The notes beneath the pieces were generated by a model. It did not search any database and was not told where the DNA came from. It saw nothing but the letters and a program-made list of their open reading frames with translations. The position numbers were made by a program, and so were the translations under genes. Positions 45,518 to 53,264 of a stretch of 64,000 nucleotides of DNA are shown in pieces. This stretch comes from Oleiphilaceae bacterium (GTDB taxonomy: Bacteria > Pseudomonadota > Gammaproteobacteria > Pseudomonadales > Oleiphilaceae). The number at the start of each line of letters is the position of its first letter. The first letter of the stretch is position 1. The stretch is taken from contig JAKVBL010000011.1 of NCBI GenBank assembly GCA_022447365.1, positions 1 to 64,000 of the forward strand, read 5' to 3'.

Positions 45518-46132
45518 ATGTTGAAGAAATTAAACGCTAAACCTCTTTTCCTCGCGACAGCATTACTGGCGACTGGTATTGGCATATCTGGGTGCTCAGA
45601 AAAAATTGCGTATGGCGATGCAACCGCAACAGAAACCACGACCATTGGATTCGGCTCGACCGACTTACAATCAATCGCAACAAAAATGGTAGATGACGTT
45701 TTAGCCTCACCCTTTGTTGCTGAGGTTTCAAAGCAAGGCCGTCCTGTTGCATTCGTAGATAAAATAAAAAACAAAACCACAGAACACATTGATACCGAAT
45801 CAATCACCGACTCGATTCAAACTAAACTTCTTCAAAGCGGTAAGTTCCGTTTTGTCGATATGACTGCCGTTGAACAAGTTAAAAAGCAGCTTAACTATCA
45901 ACAAGAAGGTGGTTTGGTCGATCCAGCTAAAGCAGTAGCTCTAGGCAAACAAACCGGCGCTCAATATATGCTGTACGGAAACTTATCGAGCATTCAAAAA
46001 CGCAATGACGATAAAAAGGATGTCTATTACAAGTTTACGATGAAGGTGCTAAATCTGGAGACAGCAGAGCTCGAGTGGGCTAGCGAAAAAGAAATCCGCA
46101 AAACAGGTGAAAAAACGTTTTTAGCTCTGTAG
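45518..46132 (+). CDS. lpoB: Penicillin-binding protein activator LpoB-like lipoprotein
   Basis: 204 aa. Signal and lipobox are FLATALLATGIGISGC. The globular domain (TKMVDDVLASPFVA, RPVAFVDKIKNKTTEHIDTESITDSIQTKLLQSGKFRFVD, LGKQTGAQYMLYGNLSSI) is that of LpoB, the outer-membrane lipoprotein that activates PBP1B; the Pro-rich linker of enterobacterial LpoB is absent. GGAG inside an earlier ATG codon context (45506) points to ATG 45518 as the true start. It follows ycfL after 12 bp. Confidence 0.87.
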   Translation: MLKKLNAKPLFLATALLATGIGISGCSEKIAYGDATATETTTIGFGSTDLQSIATKMVDDVLASPFVAEVSKQGRPVAFVDKIKNKTTEHIDTESITDSIQTKLLQSGKFRFVDMTAVEQVKKQLNYQQEGGLVDPAKAVALGKQTGAQYMLYGNLSSIQKRNDDKKDVYYKFTMKVLNLETAELEWASEKEIRKTGEKTFLAL

Positions 46133-46162
46133 AAATTCAAACGAAATACCTGCACAAATAAA

Positions 46163-46461
46163 CTAATGATGTGCACGATAAGCATGAGGCGAGATATCTT
46201 CTACAAGTATCTCGCCTTTCTTTCTATCTACACGATATATCACGCGCCAATCACAAGACAGCGATGATTTAATCTGACCGATCGCTCATGAGATAAGCCC
46301 CCATGTAGATGCTCCTCGTGCAAGCCATGTTGCGACAGCATTCCTTCTAAGCCCTGATCAATAATAATCTGCTTCCATGCCTGATAATGTTGAACAATTT
46401 CGGTGGCAAGCTTCTTAGATTCCTTTTTGACCTTATGGCTCTCATTAATTTTCCACTTCAT
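46163..46461 (-). pseudogene. Frameshifted RelE/HigB-type toxin gene without antitoxin
   Basis: The first frame (46461-46240) gives a RelE-superfamily-like N-terminal part: VQHYQAWKQIIIDQGLEGML and LHEEHLHGGLSHERSVRLN, then ends with out-of-place VIGA and TGA. Shifting by one base restores the missing C-terminus: DWRVIYRVDRKKGEILVEDI, followed by SPHAYR, a standard RelE-family ending, to a TAG at 46163-46165. One indel near 46255-46270 therefore breaks the gene. No antitoxin gene is next to it: nnrS ends 18 bp upstream and lpoB lies downstream. Probably an inactive remnant. Confidence 0.75.
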
Positions 46462-46479
46462 ATCTCGTTCTATCTTTAA

Positions 46480-47598
46480 TTATCTGCCATCAGCCCTCGG
46501 CGAAATCAGTATGGGGATATAACTGATTAAAAAAATACCATACGCCAAAAACCATGCAATGGCGCTTAAGATTATAAACGCTTGGTACGTCCCCCCAAAG
46601 AACACAGCGCAAGCTCTCAAGATTAAAGAGCCTAGCAATAAGTAAAATACCGTCACCATATAAGGCGGTAAGCATAAAGCTCTACTCGTATGACCAAGTG
46701 AAACACGAGAGATCATCGATAAAATCATCATCCCGAAGCCACCAATAGCGAACACGTGCATGACAAGACTATTTGGCGAACCAAAAGCAAAGAGCGCAAA
46801 TCCCAAACACACTAACAGGTAACTCAAATGCAAAGGCCAAATCATTGAATACCCCAAGCTCTCGAAAGGACGCCAGGTCCACCAACGCACAGCATTTAAT
46901 AGCGCAACAAGCGCACCTATCGCTTGCAGCCAAACCTCGGGGACATCAAAAGCAAACGCCGACACGAAACAAATACTCGAGACTAACGATAAGCGCTCTA
47001 ACACTGGATAACGCCTTGTTTGTGATCGTTGTAAGCCACGGTCAGTGAAAAAGGGTATTACCCTGCCTCCCATCACGAGGACAACATGCATCATGATGAA
47101 AAATACGATTTTTAATACATCAAACGAAAGCTGTTGATCATTGATATACAGATACGACTCAACAGCGCATATGCTCGCAAAGACAAACAAAACAACAGGA
47201 AAGGCATAGTTACGCGTATTACGACTGATCAACACCATATGCGCGAGCTTTAGCCCACCAGCAGCGAATACAAGGCCATCTAATGCCGCAGCGATTGATA
47301 AGCTACTTCCAGTGACCCCAAAAAAGCGCGCTGCAATCCAGATCGAGACGAGAACGCCCAACATTGCGCCTTTGAAAGTCTGCTGCCCTGTCCAATTAGC
47401 GCCCGCCGTCAGTAGAAAGCCCAACATCACAGTCGCTACGAAACCAAACAACATTTCATGGACATGCCAAACAAGCCCTACATGATCAAAAGCAAAAAAG
47501 CCTGCAACCACTGACACCCATAAGGATAGCGATAAGATTGAATAAGCAGCGGCTAATAAAAAGAACGGCCTAAACGGACTACTCAGAAATGAAGTCAT
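46480..47598 (-). CDS. nnrS: NnrS family haem/copper-type membrane protein
   Basis: 372 aa protein with about 12 membrane helices, starting FLSSPFRPFFLLAAAYSIL, the invariant NnrS beginning, with later WHVHEMLFGFVATVMLGFLLTAG and MHVVLVMGGRVIPFFTDRG. NnrS proteins protect against nitric oxide stress and carry haem and copper in Rhodobacter. ATG 47598 has GGTGGGGAG upstream and is preferred over GTG 47607. It is the second gene after a small membrane protein, under a sigma-54 promoter with NorR-type sites. Confidence 0.9.
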   Translation of the reverse strand: MTSFLSSPFRPFFLLAAAYSILSLSLWVSVVAGFFAFDHVGLVWHVHEMLFGFVATVMLGFLLTAGANWTGQQTFKGAMLGVLVSIWIAARFFGVTGSSLSIAAALDGLVFAAGGLKLAHMVLISRNTRNYAFPVVLFVFASICAVESYLYINDQQLSFDVLKIVFFIMMHVVLVMGGRVIPFFTDRGLQRSQTRRYPVLERLSLVSSICFVSAFAFDVPEVWLQAIGALVALLNAVRWWTWRPFESLGYSMIWPLHLSYLLVCLGFALFAFGSPNSLVMHVFAIGGFGMMILSMISRVSLGHTSRALCLPPYMVTVFYLLLGSLILRACAVFFGGTYQAFIILSAIAWFLAYGIFLISYIPILISPRADGR

Positions 47599-47607
47599 AC
47601 TCCCCAC

Positions 47608-47829
47608 CTAGAACTCTAAACAACGCCCATGGCGACCAATCGCGAAAACGATATAGCCAATTTTGAATGCTGCATCAGACACTATAGTCACGATATGACC
47701 AATTAATTGAATGACTAAAGAGAACATAGATGCGAACGGATAAGAAACAAGAATACTTAACACTAGAATCAAACCGCTCACAGCCATTACTTTTCCACCA
47801 ACACTAGAGATTGCAGCGAAGTTTTTCAT
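47608..47829 (-). CDS. Small membrane protein in the nnrS operon, unknown family
   Basis: 73 aa, mostly hydrophobic: MAVSGLILVLSILVSYPFASMF and SLVIQLIGHIVTIVSDAAFKIGYIVFAIG give two probable helices, and the C-terminus is polar with a Cys (GRHGRCLEF). I do not recognise it. GAGGA precedes; the second ATG (47829) is spaced better than the first (47835). It is first in the operon directly behind the sigma-54 promoter and 9 bp before nnrS, so a role in the nitric-oxide response is likely by context. Confidence 0.7.
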   Translation of the reverse strand: MKNFAAISSVGGKVMAVSGLILVLSILVSYPFASMFSLVIQLIGHIVTIVSDAAFKIGYIVFAIGRHGRCLEF

Positions 47830-47877
47830 TTTCATTCCTCAGTTTTGTATCAGCTAGATCTGTTTAATGACTAGCGA

Positions 47878-47892
47878 GCGAGGAAAATGCCA
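47878..47892 (-). promoter_or_regulatory. Sigma-54 promoter of the small gene-nnrS operon
   Basis: The minus strand reads TGGCATTTTCCTCGC, matching TGGCAC-N5-TTGC with the essential GG and GC 10 bp apart. It lies about 50 bp upstream of the first gene. Sigma-54 promoters need an enhancer-binding activator, here NorR, whose sites lie just upstream. Confidence 0.75.
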
Positions 47893-47944
47893 ATTCTTAT
47901 TTATATATAAATCAACAACTTAATATAAAATCAAGAATAAAAAT

Positions 47945-48000
47945 GTCATTTCGACCACAATAAAATGAAGTCTTTTAGACAACATCAAGGTCAATATGAC
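47945..48000. promoter_or_regulatory. Three NorR-type enhancer sites (GT-N7-AC)
   Basis: GTCATTTCGAC (47945-47955), GTCTTTTAGAC (47970-47980) and GTCAATATGAC (47990-48000) all fit GT-N7-AC, and the last fits GTCA-N3-TGAC exactly. E. coli norVW also has three such sites upstream of its sigma-54 promoter. The last one overlaps the norR start codon, which suggests autoregulation. Confidence 0.7.
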
Positions 48001-49540
48001 TACAGACACACTTATCTTGGTAAAACTTAATCGTGTGCTCCATGCCATTGCACACAATGACAAGGCAAGCGCATTTCATTGTTTGATTGAAATGGTTGAG
48101 GCCATCTTTCCATGCGATGCTGCGGTACTTCTAAGCGGATCAGCAGACAAATTGGAGATCGCCGCCCAAAAAGGCCTGAGAGAAGAAAGCGCACAAACGA
48201 CCTTTTTTGTTCAAGATCATCCGCGCTTAGATACCATCCTCCAAGGTAGAGACTGGGTTCGCTTTGATGCTAACTCGCCACTACCCGCCCCCTATGACAA
48301 CCTTGTCGATAGCATTGAAGGAGCCCTCCCTGTGCATGACTGCATGGGTACACCACTTTTTAATATTGATGGCTCGCGCTGGGGAATATTAACGTTCGAT
48401 ACCCTAGTACCCCATGCATTTAATGATCTAGACCCTAACCTATTAAAAGTCGTCACCGAACTTGCAAGCCTTTGCCTTAGCATAGAAATAAGCATCGACA
48501 CACTTTCGAAGATTCAAGAAACAAACATCAATCCATCGCCTCGCATCATTGGCAACAGTACAGGGATGGTAAATTTGCAAAACAACATCTCCGCTATTGC
48601 GACAGCAGGTCTGAACGTATTAATTCAAGGCGAAAGTGGTACAGGGAAAGAGCTAATCGCCCGATAGATACATCAACAATCGCATCTTAAAGATACAGTG
48701 CTCGTGACACTAAACTGCGCTACTCTGCCTTCAGAGCTAGCAGAGTCAGAACTGTTTGGACATGAGAAAGGAGCATTCTCTGGTGCAGATAAAGCAAAAC
48801 GGGGAAAGTTCAAGCTCGCTGATAACGGTACGCTGTTTCTCGATGAAATTGGCGAGCTGCCTTTAGCACTGCAAGCCAAGTTACTGCGGGCACTGCCGCG
48901 AGGAGAAATTCAACGCCTCGGCTCTGAAACCAGCATACGCGTAAACTGCCGAGTCATTGCGGCAACCAATCGCAACCTTTTAGATGAAGTAGCTAAAGGC
49001 CGCTTTTGGGAAGACTTATACCATCGTTTGAACGTCTTCCCTGTTCAATTCCCAGCTCTTAGAGAACGCCATGGTGATATCCCATTGCTTATTGAGTTCT
49101 TTACGAAGCAATGGAAAAGCAAAATTGGCATTGATGAAGTCCGGTATTCAGATCAAGCAATGCAAATACTGAATGAATATGCGTGGCCTGGAAACGTGCG
49201 AGAGCTTGAAAATATGGTGGCGCGAATCCTTGTAACGGAACAAAGTCGCTCAAACGACAAACAAGTCCTTTACCTTAACGAGCGCAGCATCCCGATCAGC
49301 ACTGAGCAAACTAATAGCGCGTTCAATAGAACAATCGTAATCTCGAACGAAACGGACTCTCACAATACTGATTAAGGCACTGAGGGCACGACACTATAAG
49401 AACAAACCCAAGAGTTTCAGCGCAAGCTAATTAAAGAAGCTCTTTCAAGAAACGATAACAACTGGTCAAAGACAGCAAAACAGCTTGGTGTAGATAGAGC
49501 GAATCTAGCCAGACTAGCGAAACGTTTGATGATGAGATAA
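47996..49540 (+). pseudogene. norR: Nitric oxide-responsive sigma-54 activator NorR, with three in-frame stop codons
   Basis: A single frame of 514 codons encodes the full NorR layout: N-terminal GAF domain that binds NO through iron (MVEAIFPCDAAVLL onward), AAA+ domain with Walker A GESGTGKELIAR, a GAFSGA loop (consensus GAFTGA) contacting sigma-54, Walker B GTLFLDEIGEL, and a C-terminal Fis-type helix-turn-helix (WSKTAKQLGVDRANLARLAKRL). The frame is broken by TAG at 48665-48667 right after Walker A, TAA at 49373-49375 and TAA at 49397-49399, all without any frameshift. A plausible undamaged residue at the first stop is Gln (ARQIHQQS). As read, the gene cannot give an active regulator unless stops are suppressed or the sequence is erroneous. 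Confidence 0.85.
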
Positions 49541-49590
49541 GTCCGGTTAGCTTATACATAAAACGTGATGCAATCGCTTAACTTATTGAA

Positions 49591-49619
49591 TTACAAACAT
49601 GCATTTGCAGTGTTATAGT
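49591..49619 (+). promoter_or_regulatory. Candidate sigma-70 promoter before the DUF4136 gene
   Basis: TTACAA (-35) and TATAGT (-10) with 17 bp between them, about 33 bp upstream of the start codon. Visual match only. Confidence 0.4.
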
Positions 49620-49651
49620 TTTTAATGAACGATCATTGAAGGGATTTACCG

Positions 49652-50191
49652 ATGCTAACTAAACTCACTCAATCAGGTTTACTTATAGCGCTCGCTGTTC
49701 TCATATCAGCCTGCCAAGCCCCACAAATGCAGGTTTTGTATGAGCAAAGCCCCAAGTTTGGTAACAACTACAAATCTTTCAAGGTCGTGCACACACACAC
49801 AGATATTGCCACTGAAGCCGAGAAGCTATTAAACGAAGCCATTGCTAATGTCATGCTTGATAAAGGATATGTAGACGGAGCAGAGCCTGACTTCGTTATT
49901 CAATATTCTTTACGCACACAGCAATCTCAACGCCTCGAATTTGATCAAGCCCCAACGCCTGGCGTATTAGGAAGGTTTCCTCCTGCGCACCCACCTCATA
50001 TGGAAGCAGTATTTGAAGCTCGCATGCTTGTTAACGTGATTGAGTCGAGTTCAGGAGATGTAGTTTGGAAAGCCGCGACAACTGGCGATTTAACACAGGT
50101 CAATGTTAAGAAATTTAATGCCGAAAAAGCCAATGCGCGTATGCAAGAGATGTTCGCAGACTTCCCTACACGATTTAACTGGTGGTTTTAA
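49652..50191 (+). CDS. DUF4136 lipoprotein
   Basis: 179 aa lipoprotein with signal LLIALAVLISAC (lipobox ISAC). The domain is DUF4136: YKSFKVVHTHT at the start, EAIANVMLDKGYVDGAEPDFVIQYSL, and the C-terminal VVWKAATTGDL. Function unknown; members are envelope proteins. AAGGGATTTACCG precedes the ATG. Its stop overlaps the convergent phosphatase gene by 4 bp. Confidence 0.83.
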   Translation: MLTKLTQSGLLIALAVLISACQAPQMQVLYEQSPKFGNNYKSFKVVHTHTDIATEAEKLLNEAIANVMLDKGYVDGAEPDFVIQYSLRTQQSQRLEFDQAPTPGVLGRFPPAHPPHMEAVFEARMLVNVIESSSGDVVWKAATTGDLTQVNVKKFNAEKANARMQEMFADFPTRFNWWF

Positions 50192-50715
50192 GAACGAGAA
50201 ATAAACGTTTTCCAAACACCAAGAGGCTCCCATATTTTTTCTAAATCTTGGCGAGCCTCTACCATATCTAACTTCAACACTTGAGTTCGATAACGATACA
50301 TAAACGCGGAGACGCGCATATTCGCAGCACAATGCACCCATACTTTCTGTCCATCTAGCTCCTGCATTTTTTCAACAAATAATCCAAACTTTCGTTCAGA
50401 AGGCTTCACAAAGTTCACTGGGTAGTGGGTATAACTTAAGCCCAGATCAGCGAGTGTGCCATCTTCATCTTTCAGAGAGTTTTCCGCATTAGCAGGTGCA
50501 AGGTTGATAACGTGTTCAAAACCAGATTCTTTGATTAAAGCAAACTGTGCCTCGCTAGGTTGACCAGATGTAGTCACTAAGTCTGAGATTGGCAGGTAGT
50601 TATAAATATCTTCGAGCGTCTCAGATTTTGCGCTTAGCGGTGTATATTTTCGGATGAGTGAAACAAGATATCCAGCGGTGGTTGTTATTGTTTTTGAAAC
50701 GCTAGCAACGCTCAT
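50188..50715 (-). CDS. Protein tyrosine phosphatase-like family protein
   Basis: 175 aa, dual-specificity phosphatase fold: NYLPISDLVTTSGQPSEAQFALIKESGFEHVINLAP is a typical start, followed by the active-site loop VWVHCAANMRVSAF. The loop is C129-x4-R134, one residue shorter than the classical C-x5-R; I recall that this shorter loop occurs in related bacterial proteins, so it is likely a family feature rather than damage. The general acid could be an Asp or Glu in the central loop. The substrate is unknown. The first 25 residues are hydrophobic to basic and could associate with the membrane. Confidence 0.78.
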   Translation of the reverse strand: MSVASVSKTITTTAGYLVSLIRKYTPLSAKSETLEDIYNYLPISDLVTTSGQPSEAQFALIKESGFEHVINLAPANAENSLKDEDGTLADLGLSYTHYPVNFVKPSERKFGLFVEKMQELDGQKVWVHCAANMRVSAFMYRYRTQVLKLDMVEARQDLEKIWEPLGVWKTFISRS

Positions 50716-50870
50716 TTGTCTACCTCTACAAAAAATATTTCAAAGCGATATTGCTGAAAGCCTGCCGGCAATTTGTCTCGAGTAGCTTCACATCATATTC
50801 TGAAGCATTAGCAAAACACAAAAACGCTCTTCAATCTAGATCCACCACTTAAGACCTCTGGAGAACAAAA

Positions 50871-51320
50871 ATGAGATCCTTAAAGCTAATACTTTCCTGC
50901 TTTCTATTTGTCAGCTCAACAGCCATGGCGCATAACGGAATGCTTCATATTGAAAGCAATAATGATTTCGCAACAACCCAAGAAAAGTTGCTTGAAACCC
51001 TTAAAGAGAAAGGCATGAAAGTCTTTGCGACCATCCGTCACTCTAAAGGAGCAGAAGGTGTAGGTGTAACGATCAACCCTACGACATTGATCATTTTTGG
51101 GAACCCCAAAGTGGGTGCACCACTCATGGCATGTACGCAGATGGTCGGTATTGATTTACCGCAAAAAGCTTTGATTACACAAGATGAAGAAGGAAAAGTA
51201 ATGCTCACGTACAACGATCCAGCTTACTTGAAGGAGCGACACGAGATAAGAGGTTGCGATGCCGTATTAGAAAAGGTAAGCAAAGCGCTCGCGAACTTTG
51301 CAAAAGCGGCTACGAACTAA
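50871..51320 (+). CDS. DUF302 periplasmic protein
   Basis: 149 aa with signal peptide SLKLILSCFLFVSSTAMA. The mature part is a DUF302 domain: TQEKLLETLKEKGMKVFATIRHSKGAEGVG, LIIFGNPKVGAPLMACTQMVGIDLPQKALI, and VMLTYNDPAYLKERHEIRGCD. The domain binds small ligands in known structures but has no settled role. Single-gene unit. Its stop is two bases from the end of the convergent methyltransferase pseudogene. Confidence 0.85.
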   Translation: MRSLKLILSCFLFVSSTAMAHNGMLHIESNNDFATTQEKLLETLKEKGMKVFATIRHSKGAEGVGVTINPTTLIIFGNPKVGAPLMACTQMVGIDLPQKALITQDEEGKVMLTYNDPAYLKERHEIRGCDAVLEKVSKALANFAKAATN

Positions 51321-51322
51321 AA

Positions 51323-52084
51323 CTATAGTTTCTTGGCGATGTAGACTCCGTGGCTATAGAAGTCTTTGAACTTCTCATACATCGCCACCTCCTCTCTTTC
51401 AGCAGCAATAATTTCTTTCGCCCCTTCAGAATTTGCATTACGCTCGAGAAAAGCATTATAAGAAGCTTGAATCGGACCATAATACCCCTCAAGTCAGCAA
51501 TGTGAATCCAATGTGAAGTAACCAAGTGGCTGATACCCTGCTCGCTCCAACACCTTCATTTTATTCGAAGCGGTATCGATTTCGGGATATGCAGCTTCCC
51601 AATAATCTTCTAACTCTTGCGGGCGTTCATCCGTCGTCCAGGTAAGTTCAGACTCTACTAGCACACCGCCTTGTTTCAAGTAGGCTTTCCATTCTTGAAT
51701 GCCCTTGGCAAAACCGATGTTGTAAATTGCGCCTTCAGACCATAAAACATCATAACTATTTGCTTCAAAAGATAGATCATCCATCGAAGCACAGAGCGTC
51801 GAAATCCTTGAAGCGAGTTCCACCTCAGAAGCTCGATCATTCAACACATCTAAAAAGGCCTGCAGAAAATCTACCGAAGTAATATCGCAATCTAAGGTAT
51901 CAGCCAGTACGAGACTCGCTGCGCCTGTCCCACAGCCAATATCTGCGATGCGATACTTGACCTGAAAATCTAAGCCGGCCAAATAAATCGCTTACTCAGT
52001 CTCTGCTTTACCGCCGGGGCCTTGACGCTCATTGTGCGAGTGAAGATCAATTAGGAGTTTCATTTGCTCTTGCTCGGTAGACAT
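51323..52084 (-). pseudogene. SAM-dependent methyltransferase with two in-frame stop codons
   Basis: A 253-codon frame from ATG 52084 to TAG 51323 reads as a class I methyltransferase: HSHNERQGPGG at the N-terminus, motif I IADIGCGTGAASLVLAD, the acidic motif ITSVDF, and VLWSEGAIYNIGF. It is broken by TAA at 51994-51992 (in AETE-stop-AIYLAGL) and TGA at 51496-51494 (in DSHC-stop-LEGYYGPIQASY). The second is most simply TGG to TGA, since similar enzymes have Trp there; the first would be CAA or AAA to TAA. No frameshift is present. The central fragment lacks the first helices and the last 56 residues and is unlikely to be active. Confidence 0.85.
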
Positions 52085-52143
52085 AGGTCACCCCAATAGA
52101 AGTTCTAAAATTGAACAAAAGTGTAGCTAAAGTTTGGAAGAAT

Positions 52144-52183
52144 AAAATTGGGGTCAGAGTACTTTTACTCTGACCCCAATTTT
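52144..52183. repeat. REP-like palindrome with perfect 18-bp stem
   Basis: AAAATTGGGGTCAGAGTA (52144-52161), loop CTTT, TACTCTGACCCCAATTTT (52166-52183). The GGGGTCAGAGT...ACTCTGACCCC palindrome is of a kind I recall dispersed in many proteobacterial genomes near REP-associated transposases. T-runs on both ends could also let it act as a terminator. A degraded copy lies at 55945-55975. Confidence 0.8.
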
Positions 52184-52216
52184 TAACGCAGTATAAGTAA
52201 GCGCAGTAGCTCTGAC

Positions 52217-53122
52217 TTACTTAACTGGAGGGTGATTCTCATGCCAGTGCTTGGCTATGTCTATGCGACGCGTCACCCAAACATTTTCGTGCGACTGAAC
52301 ATAATCTAAGAAACGCGCCAGAGCCGCGGCACGACCTGGACGACCAACCAAACGACAGTGCAAGCCAATACTTAACATTTTTGGCGCTGTTTCACCTTCC
52401 GCATAAAGCACATCAAAGGCATCTTTTAGGTAGGTGAAGAATTGCTCTCCAGTGTTGAATCCTTGGTTCGTTGCAAATCGCATGTCATTCGTATCAAGCG
52501 TGTATGGGACGATTAGATATGGGTTTTCGTAGTCATACACCCAATACGGAAGATCGTCAGCATACGAATCAGCGTCGTACATAAAACCACCTGCTTCATA
52601 CACTAGATCACGTGTATTCGGGCTAGTTCGTCCGGTGTACCAACCTAGCGGCCGTTCACCGGTAATTTCTTCATGCTTTTTGATCGCTTCTTGAATTTGA
52701 TGACGTTCTTCATCTTTATCAATGTACTGATAATTAATCCACTTATATCCGTGTGCCGCGATTTCCCAGTTAGCATCTTTCATGGCTTGCACAGCTTCTG
52801 GATGTTTCTCCAATGCTGTCGTCACACCATAAACTGTGACTGGCATGTTGCGTTCCGTGAACATTCGGTGAAGACGCCAAAACCCTGCTCGACTTCCATA
52901 CTCATAGATAGATTCCATGCTCATGTGACGAACGCCTTCCATTGCAGGAGCTCCTATAATTTCAGATAAGAATGCTTCTGATGCAGGATCACCATGAAGA
53001 ATACAGTTCTCACCACCCTCCTCGTAATTAATAACGAACTGCACTGCAACACGCTCGCCTTTTGGCCATACATCTTTAGGCGTATGTTGGCCATAACCAA
53101 CGAGGTCTCTTGGGTAGGTCAT
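52217..53122 (-). CDS. puuE: Allantoinase PuuE (polysaccharide-deacetylase fold)
   Basis: 301 aa. The sequence YPRDLVGYGQHTPKDVWPKGERVAVQFVINYEEGGENCILHGD is the standard beginning of PuuE, and EIAAHGYKWINYQ, GWYTGRTSPNTRDLV and LSIGLHCRLVGRPGRAAALARFLDYVQ are its later motifs. PuuE hydrolyses allantoin to allantoate in the ureide pathway and is unrelated to the metal-dependent amidohydrolase allantoinases. ATG 53122 has AGAGAG upstream; an in-frame TTG at 53143 is rejected. No other ureide genes are in the window. A RutR-like operator lies 43 bp upstream. Confidence 0.92.
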   Translation of the reverse strand: MTYPRDLVGYGQHTPKDVWPKGERVAVQFVINYEEGGENCILHGDPASEAFLSEIIGAPAMEGVRHMSMESIYEYGSRAGFWRLHRMFTERNMPVTVYGVTTALEKHPEAVQAMKDANWEIAAHGYKWINYQYIDKDEERHQIQEAIKKHEEITGERPLGWYTGRTSPNTRDLVYEAGGFMYDADSYADDLPYWVYDYENPYLIVPYTLDTNDMRFATNQGFNTGEQFFTYLKDAFDVLYAEGETAPKMLSIGLHCRLVGRPGRAAALARFLDYVQSHENVWVTRRIDIAKHWHENHPPVK

Positions 53123-53164
53123 TGAACTCTCTCTTTTGATCAAAATGAAAGCATGAATAATAAT

Positions 53165-53180
53165 CTGACCACTCGGTCAA
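53165..53180 (-). promoter_or_regulatory. RutR-like operator upstream of puuE
   Basis: The minus strand reads TTGACCGAGTGGTCAG. The published RutR box is TTGACCANNTGGTCAA, so 12 of the 14 defined positions agree. It lies between puuE and the divergent glutathione-peroxidase-like gene. A TetR-type regulator of pyrimidine/purine breakdown is the expected binder; its gene is not in this window. Confidence 0.6.
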
Positions 53181-53264
53181 CTCAATACTTAGATACATTT
53201 AGGTAAACCAAAGCTTACTATGTCGCGTATGAACCATCACGAAATAACTGAAGAGTAGTCTTGA

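Noticed and set aside
46240-46280. Programmed frameshift in the RelE-like gene
   Set aside because: No slippery heptamer or stimulating structure is visible at the junction; an indel is simpler.
51494-51496. TGA in the methyltransferase as selenocysteine
   Set aside because: No SECIS-like hairpin was evident after the TGA, the family has Trp there, and a second stop (TAA) interrupts the same gene.
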